NCBI RefSeq assembly: GCF_900109355.1
Contig: NZ_FOBF01000032.1
Coordinates: 19,299 to 83,298 of the forward strand
Direction of reading: 5' to 3'
From: Nonomuraea pusilla
Lineage (GTDB): Bacteria; Actinomycetota; Actinomycetes; Streptosporangiales; Streptosporangiaceae
DNA length: 64,000 nucleotides
Shown: one piece after another, positions 34,895-42,676 of the stretch
Layout: the number at the start of each line of letters is the position of its first letter
Position numbering within the stretch: position 1 is the stretch's first letter
The notes under the pieces: model-generated
Seen by the model: the letters and a program-made list of their open reading frames with translations, nothing else
Databases searched by the model: none
What the model was told of the DNA's origin: nothing
Translations under genes and position numbers: made by a program

Positions 34895-35020
34895 GAGCGG
34901 AGACGGTCACGACTTTTGAGAACACGCGCAGCTGAGAGGCAAAACCCCAGCTCGGCACCTCTGTGAACAGGGCTATGTCGCCAGTTGGCGGCTGGGGCCA
35001 CCTCCGGGAGAAGGACGCCG
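34892..35020 (+). repeat. Left arm of 129-bp imperfect inverted repeat
   Basis: This 129-bp segment recurs in reverse orientation at 37006-37045 joined to 39072-39160 (40 + 89 = 129 bp once the IS701-family insertion is removed), with only a handful of mismatches. The arm points inward: it lies 83 bp before the DUF4132 start. It contains GAGAGG followed by a short frame MSPVGGWGHLREKDAG..., the counterpart of which in the right arm is continuous with the S24 remnant. Identity over the whole arm excludes chance. Confidence 0.88.
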
Positions 35021-35102
35021 GACACCCAGGTCTCGAGTGACCCGCTGGTAGTCGTCCAGAACGGCGATCTTCATTCGGACATCATGCGACTACGATCACC
35101 GG

Positions 35103-36884
35103 GTGACGTTCGCGGGGAATTGGGATCATCTGGAACCGGCTACCAAGGAGGCCTACCGGCGCTTCGACGCCCTCACGGAGCAGGGCCTCGACCCCGGCCC
35201 TGGCACCGACTGGCGCCTCTACGGCACCTACGCTCACACCAAGCTCTGGCTCGGCCCGCAGGGCGGCCACGACTACGACGAGCGCGTCCTGCGCCTGGTC
35301 CGCACCGTGGCCGGGCGCGCCATCGACTGGACGCCCGACGACGCCTGGAACCTGGCCGAACGCGCCGGCTACTGGGCCCGTCAGGGCCATACCCGCCACG
35401 AGGAGCTCTATCGGATTCCGCTGTCGGCCGCCCACCTGCTCCATCCGCAACAGCGCCGCGACCTGTTCGGCCACCTGACGGACCTCGGAGAGCTCCAGCC
35501 GCTCCTGGAGAGCCTGCTCACCGAGGAGGGCCCAGCCGGTGCGGTCAGAAACGTGATCGGGGAGGCCGACCCCTTCGCCACGATGCTGGCCGAGGAGTAC
35601 GGCCTCCGCCTGGCCGGAATGCTGCCGCTGCTGCGTCACTGGGCCACCGCCGACACGCCGGCCCCAGGCGACGGCTGGTTGCCGGTCGTCTGCGACCTGC
35701 TCACTTCTGAGGCCATCGCCCTGGTCCACGAGCTGGTCATCCGCCTGGCCGCCTACCGGGGCGGCCCGTTCGTCTGCCACCACGCCGACATCAGCTGGAG
35801 CGAGGACCGCTTCCTGAAGGGCCGGACCGTCTCGGTGGTGCGCGGCCTGATCTGGACCTGCGAGGTCATCGACGAACCTTGGGTCCCGTCGCTGCTCGCC
35901 GACGCCGCCGTCACCTGCGGCACCGGCCACGATGGCCCCGGCTCCACCTGCCGCAGCGAGACCGTCGCCAACGGGGCCGTCGGCGTGCTGGCCCGCCGGG
36001 GCGGACCCGAGACAGTCGCCCCGCTGGCGCTCATTCAGGCGCGGGTGCGGGCGGCGTCCGTACAGGAGAATGTCACTCGCGCGCTCGATGCGCTCGCCGA
36101 CGCGGCCGCGCTGACCCGCGACCAGTTCCTCGACCGCACTCTGCCCGCCGCCGCCACGCCCAGAGAGGTCGAGCAGGCGCGCACGGCCGCGCGCTACCGC
36201 CTGGAACAGGCGCTCATCCACCAGCGCGAATGGACCTGGCGTGAGGTCGGCGAGCACCTCCTCGACCACCCCGTCACTGGCCCTGACGCACGCACCCTGG
36301 TGTGGCGGATCCCCGGCGGCCCCTCAGGCCTGCCAGTCAGAACCGTCGACGGCTGGGAACTGGCCGGGCGCCGCCCCGAGGGCCCTGTCGCCTTGTGGCA
36401 CCCGGCCGACGCAAGCGCCGAGGAGGTGGGCGCGTGGCGCGAGAGGGGTCTGGCGCAGCCGTTCGAACAAGTCCTCCGCGAGGTGTACGTGGAAGAGCCG
36501 GACCGCGTCGCCGGTCACGTCGTGCGCTACGACCTGGCCCGGACGGAGCTGATCCGGCACGGCTGGACCGGCGTGTCGATCGGCTACTGGGAGCACGACT
36601 GTCACGAGGGGCAGGGCGAGGTGGTGCGCGACCTTGCGGGCTGGCAGGCCCGCTGGCTCCTGCGCGTCGTCGAGGGCATGTCCGACGAGGGCTGGGACCT
36701 GGACGCGCTGTGCGCGACCAACCCGATGACCTTCCACCGCGACGGCCAGGAGGTGCCGGCGGCGTCGGTGCCGCCGCTGGTGCGGTCGGAGATCCTCAGA
36801 GAGGCCGACCTCACAGTCGCCGCCGCTTCGGCCGGCCCAGACGCCCAGCACCTGGTCGACCACTACGACGGATATTGGCACTAG
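35103..36884 (+). CDS. DUF4132-containing protein, probably 3'-truncated
   Basis: A 593-residue soluble protein starting with GTG at 35103. The C-terminal third has the DUF4132 signature: ALWHPADASAEEVGAWRERG, QPFEQVLREVYVEE and a late VPPLVRSEILREADLTVAAAS. Family members continue beyond this (a conserved aromatic/GELG segment), whereas here the protein stops at YWH at 36882-36884, so the last 30-40 residues appear lost. DUF4132 proteins are large, often beside WGR or MolR-like proteins; biochemical function is unknown. The stop overlaps that of the convergent S24 remnant in the tetramer CTAG. Lies between the inverted 129-bp arms. Confidence 0.72.
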   Translation: MTFAGNWDHLEPATKEAYRRFDALTEQGLDPGPGTDWRLYGTYAHTKLWLGPQGGHDYDERVLRLVRTVAGRAIDWTPDDAWNLAERAGYWARQGHTRHEELYRIPLSAAHLLHPQQRRDLFGHLTDLGELQPLLESLLTEEGPAGAVRNVIGEADPFATMLAEEYGLRLAGMLPLLRHWATADTPAPGDGWLPVVCDLLTSEAIALVHELVIRLAAYRGGPFVCHHADISWSEDRFLKGRTVSVVRGLIWTCEVIDEPWVPSLLADAAVTCGTGHDGPGSTCRSETVANGAVGVLARRGGPETVAPLALIQARVRAASVQENVTRALDALADAAALTRDQFLDRTLPAAATPREVEQARTAARYRLEQALIHQREWTWREVGEHLLDHPVTGPDARTLVWRIPGGPSGLPVRTVDGWELAGRRPEGPVALWHPADASAEEVGAWRERGLAQPFEQVLREVYVEEPDRVAGHVVRYDLARTELIRHGWTGVSIGYWEHDCHEGQGEVVRDLAGWQARWLLRVVEGMSDEGWDLDALCATNPMTFHRDGQEVPAASVPPLVRSEILREADLTVAAASAGPDAQHLVDHYDGYWH

Positions 36885-37041
36885 AAGTTATGCAGCACCG
36901 ACACGACGATGCCCAGGATGACGGCCTCGTCGCCGTCGATGTCGCCGCGGGCGGGGTTGCGTGGTCTGGGGACGACGTCGCCGCCCCGTCGCCGGAACTC
37001 CTCGACGGCGTCCTTCTCCCCGAGGTGGCCCCAGCCGCCAA
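36881..37041 (-). pseudogene. C-terminal tail of an S24/LexA-like repressor
   Basis: The minus strand reads WGHLGEKDAVEEFRRRGGDV, then NPARGDIDGDEAVILGIVVS and VLHNF with a TAG stop. This matches the C-terminus of LexA/S24 proteins (FRRRGG...NPAY..IDGDEA.ILG.VV.V). The HTH, cleavage site and catalytic Ser-Lys are missing, as the sequence runs into the 129-bp repeat and the IS insertion. Before the IS insertion a 56-residue frame starting MSLVGGWGH could have been read. Confidence 0.6.
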
Positions 37042-37184
37042 CTAGTACTCCAGCCGTAGATCGTGATCTTGCCGCTGGGGGTCGGCGTGGAGGCGACCAG
37101 AGTCGCTGGCGGTCACACCATCGACCTGCACTGAGGGCCCGAACCGTTCGCCGACTGTCGGAGCGCACTGTCAGACTTCTCGGC

Positions 37185-37625
37185 GTGGGCATCTACTACG
37201 ATTACTTCAGCGCACCCGACGATCAAGCAGCGGCATCAGCCTTTGCGGAGGGACCTGATGACGCCGGTTTCGACACGGTCTGCGTCAAGACGATCGACCC
37301 CGCTGTCCTGCTCGGGCAGGCGGTTGCGCTGCTGATTTGTGAGCCTGTGTCACGGGTTACCGGACATCCCCGGTTCGTTCATCTGGTGACGAGCTCGGAG
37401 GCAGAGAGCACCTGGATCGTTACTCTGCCCGACGAGGTGCGCGATGCCATGGCGGACGCACCCTGCGAGCGACTGGCCGAGATCTCTATACCGTGGTCGC
37501 AAGCGGAGGAGTTCTACGGCTGTGCCGATCCCGGCGATCTTGCGGACTTCCTCAACGAGCTTGCGGCACTGGCTCGGCGGGCTCGGTCACACGACCACGG
37601 ACTCTACTGCCACATGGTGCTCTAA
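37185..37625 (+). CDS. Hypothetical passenger protein of the IS701-family element
   Basis: A 146-residue acidic protein from the GTG at 37185: it begins MGIYYDYFSAPDDQAAASAF and later has IPWSQAEEFYGCADPGDLAD and a final RARSHDHGLYCHMVL. Proteins with the same MG.YFDYFSA start occur as uncharacterised small cytoplasmic proteins in actinomycetes, resembling the DUF1877-like type. Complete, codon usage normal for the region. Its position inside the terminal repeats makes it cargo rather than host DNA. Confidence 0.68.
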   Translation: MGIYYDYFSAPDDQAAASAFAEGPDDAGFDTVCVKTIDPAVLLGQAVALLICEPVSRVTGHPRFVHLVTSSEAESTWIVTLPDEVRDAMADAPCERLAEISIPWSQAEEFYGCADPGDLADFLNELAALARRARSHDHGLYCHMVL

Positions 37626-37720
37626 CCGCGCTGTTCCCCGGTCGGCCGACGCTCGCAGTGCCCAGTAGCCATCCCTCGATCGGAGGCTGAGGCCGCGGCC
37701 ACCGTTGACCATCGGGTGTT

Positions 37721-39043
37721 GTGTGGACAAACGAAGATCAGGCAGTGGCCGTGGGGCACAGCGTAGTACCTGCCCGGTGGCGGTCGATGTTCGACCAGCT
37801 GATGGGCCGCATTGCAGGCCGGTTCGTGCGGGTCGAACCGCGCCGCCGGGCAACGGCGTTGGTACTCGGCCTGCTGGCAGACCTGCCGAAGAAGAACTGC
37901 TGGACCCTGGCCGAGCACGCGGGCGACGCCAGCCCGGACGGCATGCAGCACCTGCTGCACCGCGCGAAGTGGGACGCCGACGCGGTCCGCGATGACATAC
38001 GCGCCTACGTGATCGAGCACCTGCGCGACGACGAGGCGGTGCTCGTGGTCGACGAGACCGGCGACCTGAAGAAGGGCACCACGACAGTCGGCGTCCAGCG
38101 CCAGTACACCGGCACCGCAGGCCGCATCGAGAACTCCCAGGCCGCCGTTTACCTGGTCTACTCTGCCGCGCGCGGCCATGCCGCGATCGACCGCGCGCTG
38201 TACGTACCACGCTCGTGGACCGACGACCCCGACCGCTGCAAGGCAGCCGGTGTCCCGGACGGCCTCGCCTTCGCGACCAAGCCCCAGCCCGCCGCCAAGA
38301 TGGTCACCCGTGCCCTAGACGCGGGCACGCCAGCCCGGTGGGTCGCGGGCGACGAGGTCTACGGCGACAACCCACACCTGCGGGCCGCGCTGGAAGACCG
38401 CCCCATCGGCTACGTGCTGGCCGTCTCCAGCACCCACCAAGTCACCACGCGTGCAGGCAAGTTCCAGGCGAAGACACTGGTCGCACGGATCCCCAAGCGG
38501 GCCTGGCAGCGGCTGTCGGCCGGAACGGAAGCGAAAGGCGAGCGATACTACGACTGGGCCCATCTCGACATCACCAGCCCGACCGGACGGCCCGGCCACT
38601 GGTCGCTGCTGATTCGCCGCAACCGGCGAACCGGCGAACTCGCCTTCTACCGCTGCTTCTCACCCCGGCCGGTGCTAGTGTCCGAGCTCGTGCGGGTGGC
38701 CGGACGACGCTGGACGATCGAAGAGACCTTCCAGGCCGGCAAGGGACTGACCGGCCTGGACGAGCACCAGGTCCGCCGCTGGACCTCCTGGCATCGCTGG
38801 GTCACCCTCACCATGCTCGCCGCCGCGTTCCTCGCCGTCACCGCGGCCACCGAATGCCGCGACCACCCCGCACCCGACGAGCTGATCCCCCTGACCCGCA
38901 GCGAGATCCAGCACCTGTTCGCCGCACTGATCAGCCCAGCCCACGACCTGGCACACCGGCTCCGCTGGTCGCAGTGGCGACGCCGACACCAAGCCCGCGC
39001 CCGCAACTCGCACTACCGACGGCAAACAGCCACCCAGCCATGA
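37721..39043 (+). CDS. IS701-family DDE transposase
   Basis: A 440-residue transposase with GTG start. DDE residues are visible in VLVVDETGDLKKG (first Asp), VAGDEVYGDNPH (second Asp) and RRWTIEETFQAGKG (Glu). The length is typical for the family and no stop or shift interrupts it. The C-terminus (RWSQWRRRHQARARNSHYRR) and the stop lie at the right terminal repeat. Confidence 0.93.
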   Translation: MWTNEDQAVAVGHSVVPARWRSMFDQLMGRIAGRFVRVEPRRRATALVLGLLADLPKKNCWTLAEHAGDASPDGMQHLLHRAKWDADAVRDDIRAYVIEHLRDDEAVLVVDETGDLKKGTTTVGVQRQYTGTAGRIENSQAAVYLVYSAARGHAAIDRALYVPRSWTDDPDRCKAAGVPDGLAFATKPQPAAKMVTRALDAGTPARWVAGDEVYGDNPHLRAALEDRPIGYVLAVSSTHQVTTRAGKFQAKTLVARIPKRAWQRLSAGTEAKGERYYDWAHLDITSPTGRPGHWSLLIRRNRRTGELAFYRCFSPRPVLVSELVRVAGRRWTIEETFQAGKGLTGLDEHQVRRWTSWHRWVTLTMLAAAFLAVTAATECRDHPAPDELIPLTRSEIQHLFAALISPAHDLAHRLRWSQWRRRHQARARNSHYRRQTATQP

Positions 39044-39160
39044 AGATCACGATCTACGGTTGGAGTACTAGCGACATAGCCGTGTTCACAGAGGTGCCGA
39101 GCTGGGGTTTTGCCTCTCAGCTGTGCGTGTTCTCAAAAGTCGTGACCGTCTCCGCTCCCG

Positions 39161-39863
39161 GGTCGCGTCCACGGACGTGGTGTATGAGTCGATCTTCGCG
39201 TGATCCTGTTTCTGCAGGTTAAGCGGTGAGTGTCTGTGGGATCTGGTTCTGGGCGGGTGTGTCGCCTGGGATCACCCGCATCCGGGCTTTGGCCAGCACG
39301 TCCAGGCCCATGTAGCGGCGGGCTTCGGCCCATTCGTCGGTCTGCTCGGCCAAAACGGCACCGACCAGGCGGACGATCGCGGCCCGGTCGGGGAAGATGC
39401 CGACCACGTCGGTGCGGCGGCGGATCTCCTTGTTCAGCCCCTCCTGTGGATTGTTGGACCAGATCTGTTTCCAGACCTCGCGGGGGAAGACGGCGAAGGC
39501 CAGCAGGTCCTCGCGGGCGCCGTCCAGATGCTCGCAAGCGGCCGGATACTTGGCCTCCAACGCGTCGATCACCCAGGCGTGCTGGGTGCGGACCTGCTCG
39601 CTGGTGGGCTGGTCGAAGATGGTGCGCACCAGCGTGGCCACCCACGGCTGCGCCGATTTCGGAACGGTGGTGAGCAGGTTGCGCAGGTAGTGGGTGCGGC
39701 AGCGCTCACGCACCTTCTGCGTCAACGCATCCAGCCAGACGAACGTGTAGGGGCCGGCATCCAACGTCCGGGTACGGAAGGCCTCGACCTGCTCATCCAG
39801 AGTCTTGGCCATCTGAGACACCTGGCTCTTGGAGATGTGTTTGATGCGGAGCTGCTCGACCAG
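39161..39863 (-). mobile_element. IS256-family element remnant
   Basis: The right-hand end abuts the 129-bp repeat: from 39161 the bases resemble an IS256-type terminus (GGTCGCGTCCACGG...), and the transposase C-terminus ends at 39219. The left part of the element is gone: at about 39863 homology stops and a plus-strand peptidoglycan-binding gene tail begins. Confidence 0.7.
39219..39863 (-). pseudogene. IS256-family transposase with N-terminal loss and internal deletion
   Basis: Readable from VEQLRIKHISKSQVSQMAK to PQTLTA. After YTFVWLDALTQKVRE the sequence jumps directly to RCRTHYLRNLLTTVP; in complete IS256 transposases about 70 residues carrying the second catalytic Asp (ISDAH region) lie between. 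The N-terminal 130 or so residues are missing as well. The deletion keeps the frame, so a 200-residue protein could be made but could not transpose. Confidence 0.83.
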
Positions 39864-40181
39864 CCGCGGCTGCGGGCATGGCTGCACGAGGGGATGCCGA
39901 AGCCCGGCCAGCCCACCCCGCCCTCGTCCGGGGACGGGGTGCCGGAATGGCCAGGTCGGCTGCTCGCCTACCAGCCGGGCCAGGCGATGATGCGTGGCCA
40001 CGATGTGACGGTGTGGCAGCGGCAGATGTACGCCCGCGGCTGGCGTATCGACGTGGACGGCGTGTACGAGCCGCGCTCCGCCGAGGTGGCACGCCTGTTC
40101 CAGAAGGAGAAGGGGCTACCTGCGGACGGCGTGGTAGGCAGGCAGACGTCGGAGGCGGCATGGGCCGCGCCCGTCACGTAG
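39864..40181 (+). pseudogene. C-terminal peptidoglycan-binding domain of a lost lysin
   Basis: The frame ends with a peptidoglycan-binding type 1 domain: VTVWQRQMYARGWRIDVDGV, then SAEVARLFQKEKGLPADGVV and GRQTSEAAWAAPVT. A Pro-rich linker (KPGQPTPPSSG) precedes it. The catalytic part expected upstream, as in GH25 or amidase endolysins, has been replaced by the IS256 remnant. Probably a remnant of a cell-wall hydrolase, possibly phage-derived. Confidence 0.6.
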
Positions 40182-40330
40182 CCGAGAGGCCGCGGTCGTG
40201 GCTGCTGTCGGGTCTGAGACGGGCTCGCGCTGGCCGTAGGCATGGTGGCGGCCAGCGCGATGGCGCCTCTCCTGCTTACCGATCAGGACATTAGCTATCG
40301 GCCGGACATAGCCCACCCGAATTTCGCCAC

Positions 40331-41074
40331 CTACTCCTTGAACCCTTGTGCTTTAAGGTGGTCTACCAGGCTCTGAATGTCTCGGTATTTGAGCCAGCCA
40401 GCCCCGCCAACGTTGAGCTTTTCGAGTCCGCCGACGAGTGAGGTGGCGCCGCTGGTGGCGCCCTGCTTGGCTAGCTGCGGGTCCTCAAGTATCAGTCCTT
40501 GCGGCGGGAGGAGCATGAGCTGGGCGTTCGCTGGCAGCGGGGCACCCGGATTGGCCATGGGAAGTTCCTGAACCGGCCTCTCGATGGGGAAGACGAGCAC
40601 TTTGGTGCCGACCGGTAGGGCCTTTTCGAAGTCCTCGACAGACTTTTCAGGCTTCCACTGCTTCGCGGGAACGTTGGGCTGGCTGAGAACCGCGCCTTGG
40701 GAAAGTTCGATGAAGACAAGGTTGTCAGGGATCGACTGTCGGCCCTTGACCCCCTTGAGCGGTTCTGTCACTCGCACCCGCATGACGACACGGTAGTCGA
40801 GTGGGCCAGCAGTGCTGTCGAGGATGGGGCCTTGCTGCCAGCCATCGATCACGCCGGCGGCGACGATTGGCTTGGCTGTGGCGAGCTGTTCTGGCGTCTC
40901 GTAAATGGGAAAGTCGCGCTCTGCGGTCCGGAGCACGGAGATGTCGAGGCCTCCCTTGCCTTCTGCGTAGGCGAGGGGCTGTGTGGGGTTGACCTGCGCG
41001 CCGTGACTGGAGCTGCACGCGGATAGGGCCGTGACCGCAGCGAGAGCGAGAGCGAGGATGAAGGGTTTCCTCAT
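40331..41074 (-). CDS. Lipoprotein of unknown function
   Basis: A 247-residue protein starting at ATG 41074 with AAAGGAGG 5 nt upstream. Signal MRKPFILALALAAVTALSAC has a lipobox LSAC (Cys20). The mature part is mixed alpha/beta with VMRVRVTEPLKGVKGRQSIP and FIELSQGAV, then KVLVFPIERP; repeated secretion-type composition but no domain I can name. It has an independent ribosome site and is followed on the same strand by nothing. It lies 22 bp after the metalloprotease stop on the same strand and may be cotranscribed with it. Confidence 0.75.
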   Translation of the reverse strand: MRKPFILALALAAVTALSACSSSHGAQVNPTQPLAYAEGKGGLDISVLRTAERDFPIYETPEQLATAKPIVAAGVIDGWQQGPILDSTAGPLDYRVVMRVRVTEPLKGVKGRQSIPDNLVFIELSQGAVLSQPNVPAKQWKPEKSVEDFEKALPVGTKVLVFPIERPVQELPMANPGAPLPANAQLMLLPPQGLILEDPQLAKQGATSGATSLVGGLEKLNVGGAGWLKYRDIQSLVDHLKAQGFKE

Positions 41075-41096
41075 GGGTCCTCCTTTCTTGGAGCGG

Positions 41097-41738
41097 TCAG
41101 GCCCAGTGCGGGTTGATGTGGCCGATGTGGTGAGGGTTGTAGGTGTGCGTCCATGTCCCGGTCACGTCGCCGATTCTCGTGACGTCCCCGCTCGCCATGC
41201 AGTCCTGTGGCTGGCCGAAGGCGCCTGGTGGCTCCGGAGGTGACAGTAGTGGGCCATAGTGGTTGAGGCCAGTCGTGTGCCCGAGTTCGTGGCAGACGGT
41301 CTTGATGTACTGCTGATGGGCGTTGCTGCTGGTCTTTATCATGCTGCTGTTGATCCGGGTGTGATTTTGGTCACAAACGTTTGGATTGGATGCCGTTCTG
41401 ACCTTGCATTCGACTTCGCCGTAAGCATCCGTGACCCATACTTCGAACCACGCAACGTCGGTGGCCGGCGTTCCGTCTGTTTCGGAGTTGGTGGTTTCAC
41501 AGGGTGAGTGAAACGGCACTCCCGGTATGTTTGTTGCGGAGTCGAGATAATTCATCGCACCAGGAATGTAGGACTTAAGTCCCGTGGTTACGGACGAGGT
41601 GTAGCAGTAACTGTGCGTGCTCTTGTCTGGCGGAATGCCGTCGAAGGGCCAGAGGTCCGCAACTGCAGGGGTTGCCGTCGTCGCGACGATGAGTCCGGCG
41701 AGGACTGCCGCTGAGGCGACCTTTATTCCATGGCGCAT
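41097..41738 (-). CDS. Small secreted metzincin-like zinc protease
   Basis: A 213-residue exported protein. The ATG at 41738 gives a Sec signal MRHGIKVASAAVLAGLIVAT ending TPAVA (residue 27); an open frame further upstream has none. The zinc site is HELGHTTGLNH (His150, Glu151, His154, His160), the HExxHxxGxxH pattern of metzincins such as snapalysin-type or matrixin-like proteases. Cys pairs at C45/C80 and C111/C122 may form disulfides. Size and layout fit a small neutral protease; substrate unknown. GAAAGGG lies 9 nt before the start. Probably cotranscribed with the lipoprotein downstream. Confidence 0.82.
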   Translation of the reverse strand: MRHGIKVASAAVLAGLIVATTATPAVADLWPFDGIPPDKSTHSYCYTSSVTTGLKSYIPGAMNYLDSATNIPGVPFHSPCETTNSETDGTPATDVAWFEVWVTDAYGEVECKVRTASNPNVCDQNHTRINSSMIKTSSNAHQQYIKTVCHELGHTTGLNHYGPLLSPPEPPGAFGQPQDCMASGDVTRIGDVTGTWTHTYNPHHIGHINPHWA

Positions 41739-42223
41739 CCATGAACCCTTTCGGTGGGTGGTGGTGGAGGCTCGACTGCAAGACTTGATCTTGCCGATCA
41801 GGCTTTCATGAATCAAGTATTGACTTACGAAAGAAACTGCTATGTCAAGTTCTGTAATCTGATGACTGCAGTCCGACATCGAGCTGGAGGTTTTCCAGCC
41901 GGAGGGCAGGTGAAAGTGAGCGTATTTCGCGGCATCTGTATGCGGCACCGTTGATGCAGTCGTCAAGGTTCTCTCTAGCCAGGGCGCGACCCTGAGCAAG
42001 CCAGAAGCGGGACTGGCCTCCACGGGCGAATATGCGGAGATGTTGGCCGGCGGCTACGGCGCCACACGAGGAGACGCTCGCTCTCCCCTCGAGGTGCGGG
42101 TGCGGACGGGCACTAAGGGACGCACACATCCCCGCTGTTCGCGACTAGCGAGAGAGGGGCGAGACGATGCCGCCGCCCATCGACATCCGCGGCCAGAACA
42201 CAACTTGACGCTACGCTCCCCAG
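41739..42223. other. 485-bp intergenic region between protease and Nudix genes
   Basis: No convincing gene. On the minus strand TTGACA (41848-41843) is a perfect -35 hexamer upstream of the protease, with TAAGTC (41827-41822) as a poor -10 at 15-nt spacing. The stretch 41740-41950 is relatively AT-rich for this genome, which fits a promoter region or foreign DNA. The right half is GC-rich and shows nothing recognisable apart from TACGCT 6-7 nt before the Nudix ATG, a possible leaderless -10. Confidence 0.4.
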
Positions 42224-42676
42224 ATGACTCACCTGGAACCACTTCTAGACTCCGCTGGCCGAGAGGGCATCGGGAAGTTCGTGGTTGGCGCCGTCATTCA
42301 CTCCGCAGGCCAAGTACTGATCCTGCGCCGGTCGACCAGCGACAGTTATTTGCCCGGTATCGAAGAGTTGCCGTCCGGCGGTGTCGAGCCGGGCGAAGAC
42401 CTCATGACGGCCCTGGCCCGCGAACTGGGCGAGGAGATCGGCTGGACGGGACCGCTCTCCACCGACCCGGGGTTCGTCGCGACCTTCGACTACGTCACCG
42501 GATCAGGGCGCAGAGCCAGGCAATACACCTTCTCTGTCGCGTATCGCGGGCAGTCGATCGCCTTGTCAGCGGAGCACACCTCGCACCGATGGATCCACCC
42601 GGTCGAGGCGGGCGACTCCGACCTCACGGTAGAGAGCGCCCAGACGATCCGAGAGTGGGCGGAGAAGCACTCCTAG
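42224..42676 (+). CDS. Nudix hydrolase
   Basis: A 150-residue NTP/NDP-X pyrophosphohydrolase. The full Nudix box is present: GGVEPGEDLMTALARELGEE followed by IGW (Gx5Ex7REUxEExGU), about residues 53-75. The rest fits the MutT/NUDT-like fold: FVVGAVIHSAGQVLILRR before the box and HRWIHPVEAGD after. The stop TAG at 42674-42676 is at the exact left edge of the IS5-family insertion, so the native C-terminus could have been altered by a residue or two. Confidence 0.9.
   Translation: MTHLEPLLDSAGREGIGKFVVGAVIHSAGQVLILRRSTSDSYLPGIEELPSGGVEPGEDLMTALARELGEEIGWTGPLSTDPGFVATFDYVTGSGRRARQYTFSVAYRGQSIALSAEHTSHRWIHPVEAGDSDLTVESAQTIREWAEKHS

Larger units (their letters stand above)
37042..39071 (+). mobile_element. 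IS701-family element with CTAG target duplication
   Basis: Terminal inverted repeats of 25 bp (37046-37070 and 39043-39067) differ at one position and are flanked on both sides by CTAG (37042-37045, 39068-39071), the target type duplicated by IS701-family elements. The 2022-bp unit holds the transposase at 37721 and, between it and the left end, an unrelated 146-residue gene. This is longer than a usual single-gene IS701 element. Both ends and the transposase look intact, so it may be mobile. Confidence 0.88.
37006..39160 (-). repeat. Right arm of 129-bp inverted repeat, split by an IS
   Basis: The arm occupies 37006-37045 and 39072-39160. Joining them at a single CTAG restores a sequence collinear with the reverse complement of 34892-35020. 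The IS701-family element is therefore younger than the repeat. The outer end at 39160 directly abuts the end of the IS256 remnant. Confidence 0.87.

Noticed and set aside
36881..36884. CTAG at the DUF4132/S24 junction as the footprint of an excised IS701-family copy
   Set aside because: Attractive because both genes end there, but a single 4-bp match proves nothing and no terminal repeat remains.
34892..39160. A phage-defence island built on the DUF4132 gene
   Set aside because: No nuclease, helicase, NTPase or other defence partner accompanies it, and both enclosed genes appear truncated.
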